Source: Crenothrix sp043729335
GTDB lineage: Bacteria > Pseudomonadota > Gammaproteobacteria > Methylococcales > Methylomonadaceae
Reading direction: 5' to 3'
NCBI RefSeq assembly: GCF_043729335.1
Contig: NZ_JAYTLQ010000056.1
Location: forward strand, 1 to 64,000
Length of the DNA: 64,000 bases
Position numbers and translations under genes: made by a program. The notes under the pieces were generated by a model. It saw nothing but the letters and a program-made list of their open reading frames with translations. It was not told the DNA's origin and ran no database searches. Positions within the stretch are counted from its first letter, which is position 1. Every line of letters begins with the position of its first letter. Of the stretch, positions 61,410 to 64,000 are shown piece by piece.

Positions 61410-62019
61410 GATGATCCTTCAGAATATCAATGCAAGCTTAAGCGCACTTTACTGCATTTCACTAGGTTTAAAAAACATTCCTTAAAAACCGGATTACTCA
61501 ACATCCACAGTGCAGGCAAGCCAAACTCGGTGCTATCATCAAAGCGCTACCAGCACAGCATATCAAGGCTAAATTAAACCATTTATGATCCATCATTCTT
61601 CCAAATTGTAATAATTGGCCAAAAGCATTTTTTCAATACGCCTGTGAATTGCTAATTAACTTGGAAAAGTTCAATCATCTTCGAAAATACATGCAAGTAT
61701 GAACCAGGCCTTTAACTAAGATAAATAGACTTAAAATACTTTCAAGCATGAATCGAGCTAGAATTTATCTTATTGAATAAAAAATAATTATACTTAAATT
61801 AAGTACAAATAACCGCATACCATACTTGCAGAACTGCAATTATGGTATGCAAAATGGGTAGGTTTTTGAAGAACAGCTAATGCTAAAAATCACAATATTC
61901 GTGAATACGAGTACTGCTGAAGGGATAAAAAACTATTAAGGCACAGGTATCCTGCCAAGACGGGATTTTAGGCTCGCCTTGGCTAAAGTGATGTTTACAG
62001 CAAAGTAAAATTAGCCATT
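61410..62019. other. Intergenic region without a recognisable gene
   Basis: About 610 AT-rich bases between the broken thioredoxin gene and the repeat-protein stop. Near 61830-61860 CATACCATACTTGCAGA and ATTATGGTATGC make a hairpin-like pair (GCATACCATA/TATGGTATGC at 61814-61823 and 61842-61851). Nothing else was found. Confidence 0.4.
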
Positions 62020-63249
62020 TTATACACAGCTATCATCACTGCCAGATTTTTTCCCACTGCCTGGTATCCCGTCATTACCCTGATCGTGGTCGCGGTCATC
62101 GGTTACACCATCATTATCACTGTCTTTGTCTTTATTGTCGGGAATGCCGTCGTTATCCTCATCGTCACATTTGTTTTCATCTTTGCTGTCATCAACACCG
62201 TCGTCATCGCTATCGCTGTCGTTACTATTGGCTAACCCGTCGTTATCGTCATCGCTATCCACACTGTCCTTAACGCCATCATTGTCATCGTCGGTATCTT
62301 TGGCATCGGTAATGCCATCATTATCGTCATCGGTATCTACACTATCTTCGATACCATCTTCGTCATCATCGTATTCATCCCTATCATTACTATCGAGTAT
62401 GCCGTCGTTGTCATCGTCGGTATCAACAGCATCTTTAATGCCGTCGTTATCGTCATCCGTATCTAAATCATCGACAATGCCATCGTTGTCATCGTCATTA
62501 CCGTTTTCATCGTCTTTATCGGCAACACCGTCATTATCGTCATCTTTATCGGCTTGATCTAACACACCGTCGTTGTCATCGTCTTTATCGAGTTTATCGG
62601 CAATGCCGTCATTATCATCATCCAGATCATTGATATCCAACACACCGTCATTGTCATCATCTTTATCGAGCTTATCGGCAATACCGTCATTATCGTCGTC
62701 ATTGTCATCAAGTTTTTCAGTCAAATCGGACAGACCATCATTATCATCGTCTTTGTCTTGCAGATCCGCAATACCGTCGTTATCGTTATCTTTGTCGAGA
62801 CTATCTGCTATGCCGTCATTGTCATCATCATTGTCGTCATGGTCTTTTTTGTCTAGTATGCCATCATTATCATCGTCGTTATCCTTACTATCGATAATAC
62901 CGTCATTGTCATCATCGCTATCTTTGTTGTCGGGAATACCATCGTTATCACCGTCGCTGTCTACGGCATCGCTTTTATCTGGAATGCCATCATTGTCATC
63001 ATCAAAGTCGCTTTTATCAGCGATACCGTCGTTATCATCATCAACATCACTTTTATCCTTGATGCCGTCGTTATCGTCATCAACATCACTTTTATTTTTG
63101 ATGCCGTCATTGTCACTGTCTTGATCTACGTTATTGCTGGCCGCAAAGGCTTCACTAGTAAATCCTGGTAGCCAAGATGGCGCTGGTGAAACAGATCCCA
63201 CCAATAATGCAATGGCTGCGGTGAGGGGTAATAAATTTGGGTGTCTCAT
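62020..63249 (-). CDS. Exported thrombospondin type 3 repeat protein
   Basis: A 409-residue exported protein (signal peptide to about residue 36). From about residue 40 to 395 it is built of more than 20 calcium-binding thrombospondin type 3-like units (DDDNDGI, SDxDDDNDGIxDKxD), so it is extremely acidic. The tail has KKSGSDDSCV with a terminal cysteine. Such arrays bind many calcium ions and stiffen extracellular proteins. No anchor or enzyme domain is present. The repeats make the DNA itself repetitive (GTCGTTATCATCATC-type words), and lengths may vary by recombination. Confidence 0.85.
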   Translation of the reverse strand: MRHPNLLPLTAAIALLVGSVSPAPSWLPGFTSEAFAASNNVDQDSDNDGIKNKSDVDDDNDGIKDKSDVDDDNDGIADKSDFDDDNDGIPDKSDAVDSDGDNDGIPDNKDSDDDNDGIIDSKDNDDDNDGILDKKDHDDNDDDNDGIADSLDKDNDNDGIADLQDKDDDNDGLSDLTEKLDDNDDDNDGIADKLDKDDDNDGVLDINDLDDDNDGIADKLDKDDDNDGVLDQADKDDDNDGVADKDDENGNDDDNDGIVDDLDTDDDNDGIKDAVDTDDDNDGILDSNDRDEYDDDEDGIEDSVDTDDDNDGITDAKDTDDDNDGVKDSVDSDDDNDGLANSNDSDSDDDGVDDSKDENKCDDEDNDGIPDNKDKDSDNDGVTDDRDHDQGNDGIPGSGKKSGSDDSCV

Positions 63250-64000
63250 GGCTGTGTCCTTACTTTGAGTTGTTAAACTTCATTAAAAATATAAGCTGTC
63301 AGTATAAAAGCACTGGCTTAAGTGCCGATTAGGAGTTATGGCTACCCTAATAAAGAAAAATTTATCGGTAATTATTAGGAATTACCATCAGCATACAGAC
63401 AGAATTTAGCACTAATCATGCCAAACAACTTATAGCTTCCTAAATTAAGTTAGATTATTAATTATAATCATAGATGTAGCTTATACCGTGGCTGGTCACA
63501 CACGATATAAGTAGTGGCAGGAATTATCGAAACTGCAAAATTATCTGCACCTAGTAGCGCATCACACTCAGTAGAGTGTTCAGATAGCCTGATATTAATG
63601 AAGCTTACAGAACGCTATGTACATGTATAACAATAGGAATTTTCAATAGTCATCTAAAAATCATCCACTGATTTCCAAAAATCAATGCCGTCCAGGAATC
63701 GATATGATGTTCAATATCTTGACTCTTTTATCAACACTGTTTTTGCACACATTGAATAAATTAAAAAACAGCAAAAATCCAAGGCTCAGATGGTAAACTA
63801 TTCCGTTGATGGTTCTGTTTCTTGAACAAGTTTTTGGTGTAGATGCCCGTTTTCTCCACACAATGCGAATGACTCCTCACCTACATTGTACGGTTTTTAT
63901 CAACTCTTAAGGCGACTAATCCTATGCGTTAAGCCTTATAATGCCTAATACACAACATTGCTGTTGGCATTTTTATTAATTCATCTCAACGCAGTATCGC
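63250..64000. other. Terminal intergenic stretch, no gene recognised
   Basis: The last 751 bases are AT-rich with no ORF of recognisable family on either strand. Presumably it holds the promoter of the repeat protein (divergent side near 63250-63330). Short inverted words (ACACTCAGTAGAGTGT at 63566-63581) are present. Confidence 0.4.

Noticed and set aside
62100..63120. CRISPR-like appearance of regular DNA repeats
   Set aside because: Units are in frame, degenerate and encode DDDNDG motifs; there are no constant repeats with unique spacers and no cas genes.
62126..63124. Two long plus-strand ORFs rich in Ser and Leu opposite the calcium-repeat gene
   Set aside because: They are antisense shadows of the Asp-rich repeat codons: low-complexity, no start signals, no domain.
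1..64000. tRNA and rRNA genes
   Set aside because: Scanning by eye for T-loop words (GGTTCGAATCC and variants) and conserved rRNA blocks found none; the TTCGAC words belong to the family A repeats.

Overview
The window reads as a chromosomal segment from a gammaproteobacterium. A methanotroph of the Methylococcales is the most likely source. The conserved gene runs (rlmH-maf-rng-yhdP-nit-bamC-like-tldD-pmbA, tusD-tusC, ccmC-D-E and ccmF-G-H-I, cysZ, radA, slyX, bepA) are gammaproteobacterial. The 47-58 kb region carries secreted proteins like the copper-binding CorA/MopE proteins of methanotrophs, next to MauG-type di-heme peroxidases. No methane monooxygenase, methanol dehydrogenase, rRNA or tRNA gene was seen, so the assignment is an inference.

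Layout. 0-5.6 kb: tusD-tusC without tusB, the protease BepA, and a divergent pair mtaD-like/mtnA for methylthioadenosine salvage. 5.8-7.6 kb: two DUF1566 exported proteins; the second has a 7-bp tandem repeat in its signal-peptide region. 8-10.1 kb: toxin-antitoxin (TA) modules (Phd/RelE type and HicAB), direct repeats and a broken copy of the first module. 10.2-12.2 kb: cysZ, a 28-codon membrane ORF and a beta/gamma-crystallin. 12.5-23.5 kb: the long minus-strand housekeeping run.

23.7-29.5 kb is an accessory island. Its centre is a two-gene operon: a Cap15-like 2TM-beta-barrel effector followed, with an 8-bp overlap, by a protein carrying a divergent DisA-type diadenylate cyclase domain. 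This resembles CBASS and Panoptes in logic but uses another cyclase family, and is the best candidate for an undescribed defence system. Around it lie BrnT/BrnA, a truncated PIN/antitoxin pair, VapC/VapB, a broken ribbon-helix-helix gene and at least four copies of palindromic intergenic repeats.

29.9-47 kb: a cysteine-rich exported protein, radA with a YgjP-like metallopeptidase, a SWIM/SNF2 helicase, an IS110/IS1111 element, slyX, and a cytochrome c maturation cluster split by an inserted PD-(D/E)XK-like gene and palindromic repeats. ccmA and ccmB are not present. A ferritin-like diiron protein follows.

47.4-61.4 kb is a duplicated copper/heme region. Two divergent modules each have a MauG-type di-heme protein, a one-heme protein with a beta-rich tail, and one or two CorA-like proteins with a conserved W-x-H site. 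Between them are a DUF1566 protein and repeated ATATCACACA-like operator candidates. DsbD, DUF3570, DUF4266 and a broken thioredoxin gene follow. The Ccm genes, DsbD and the c-type hemes fit one periplasmic theme: heme attachment, thiol reduction and copper handling. 62-63.2 kb holds a large thrombospondin type 3 repeat protein; the last 750 bases contain no recognisable gene.
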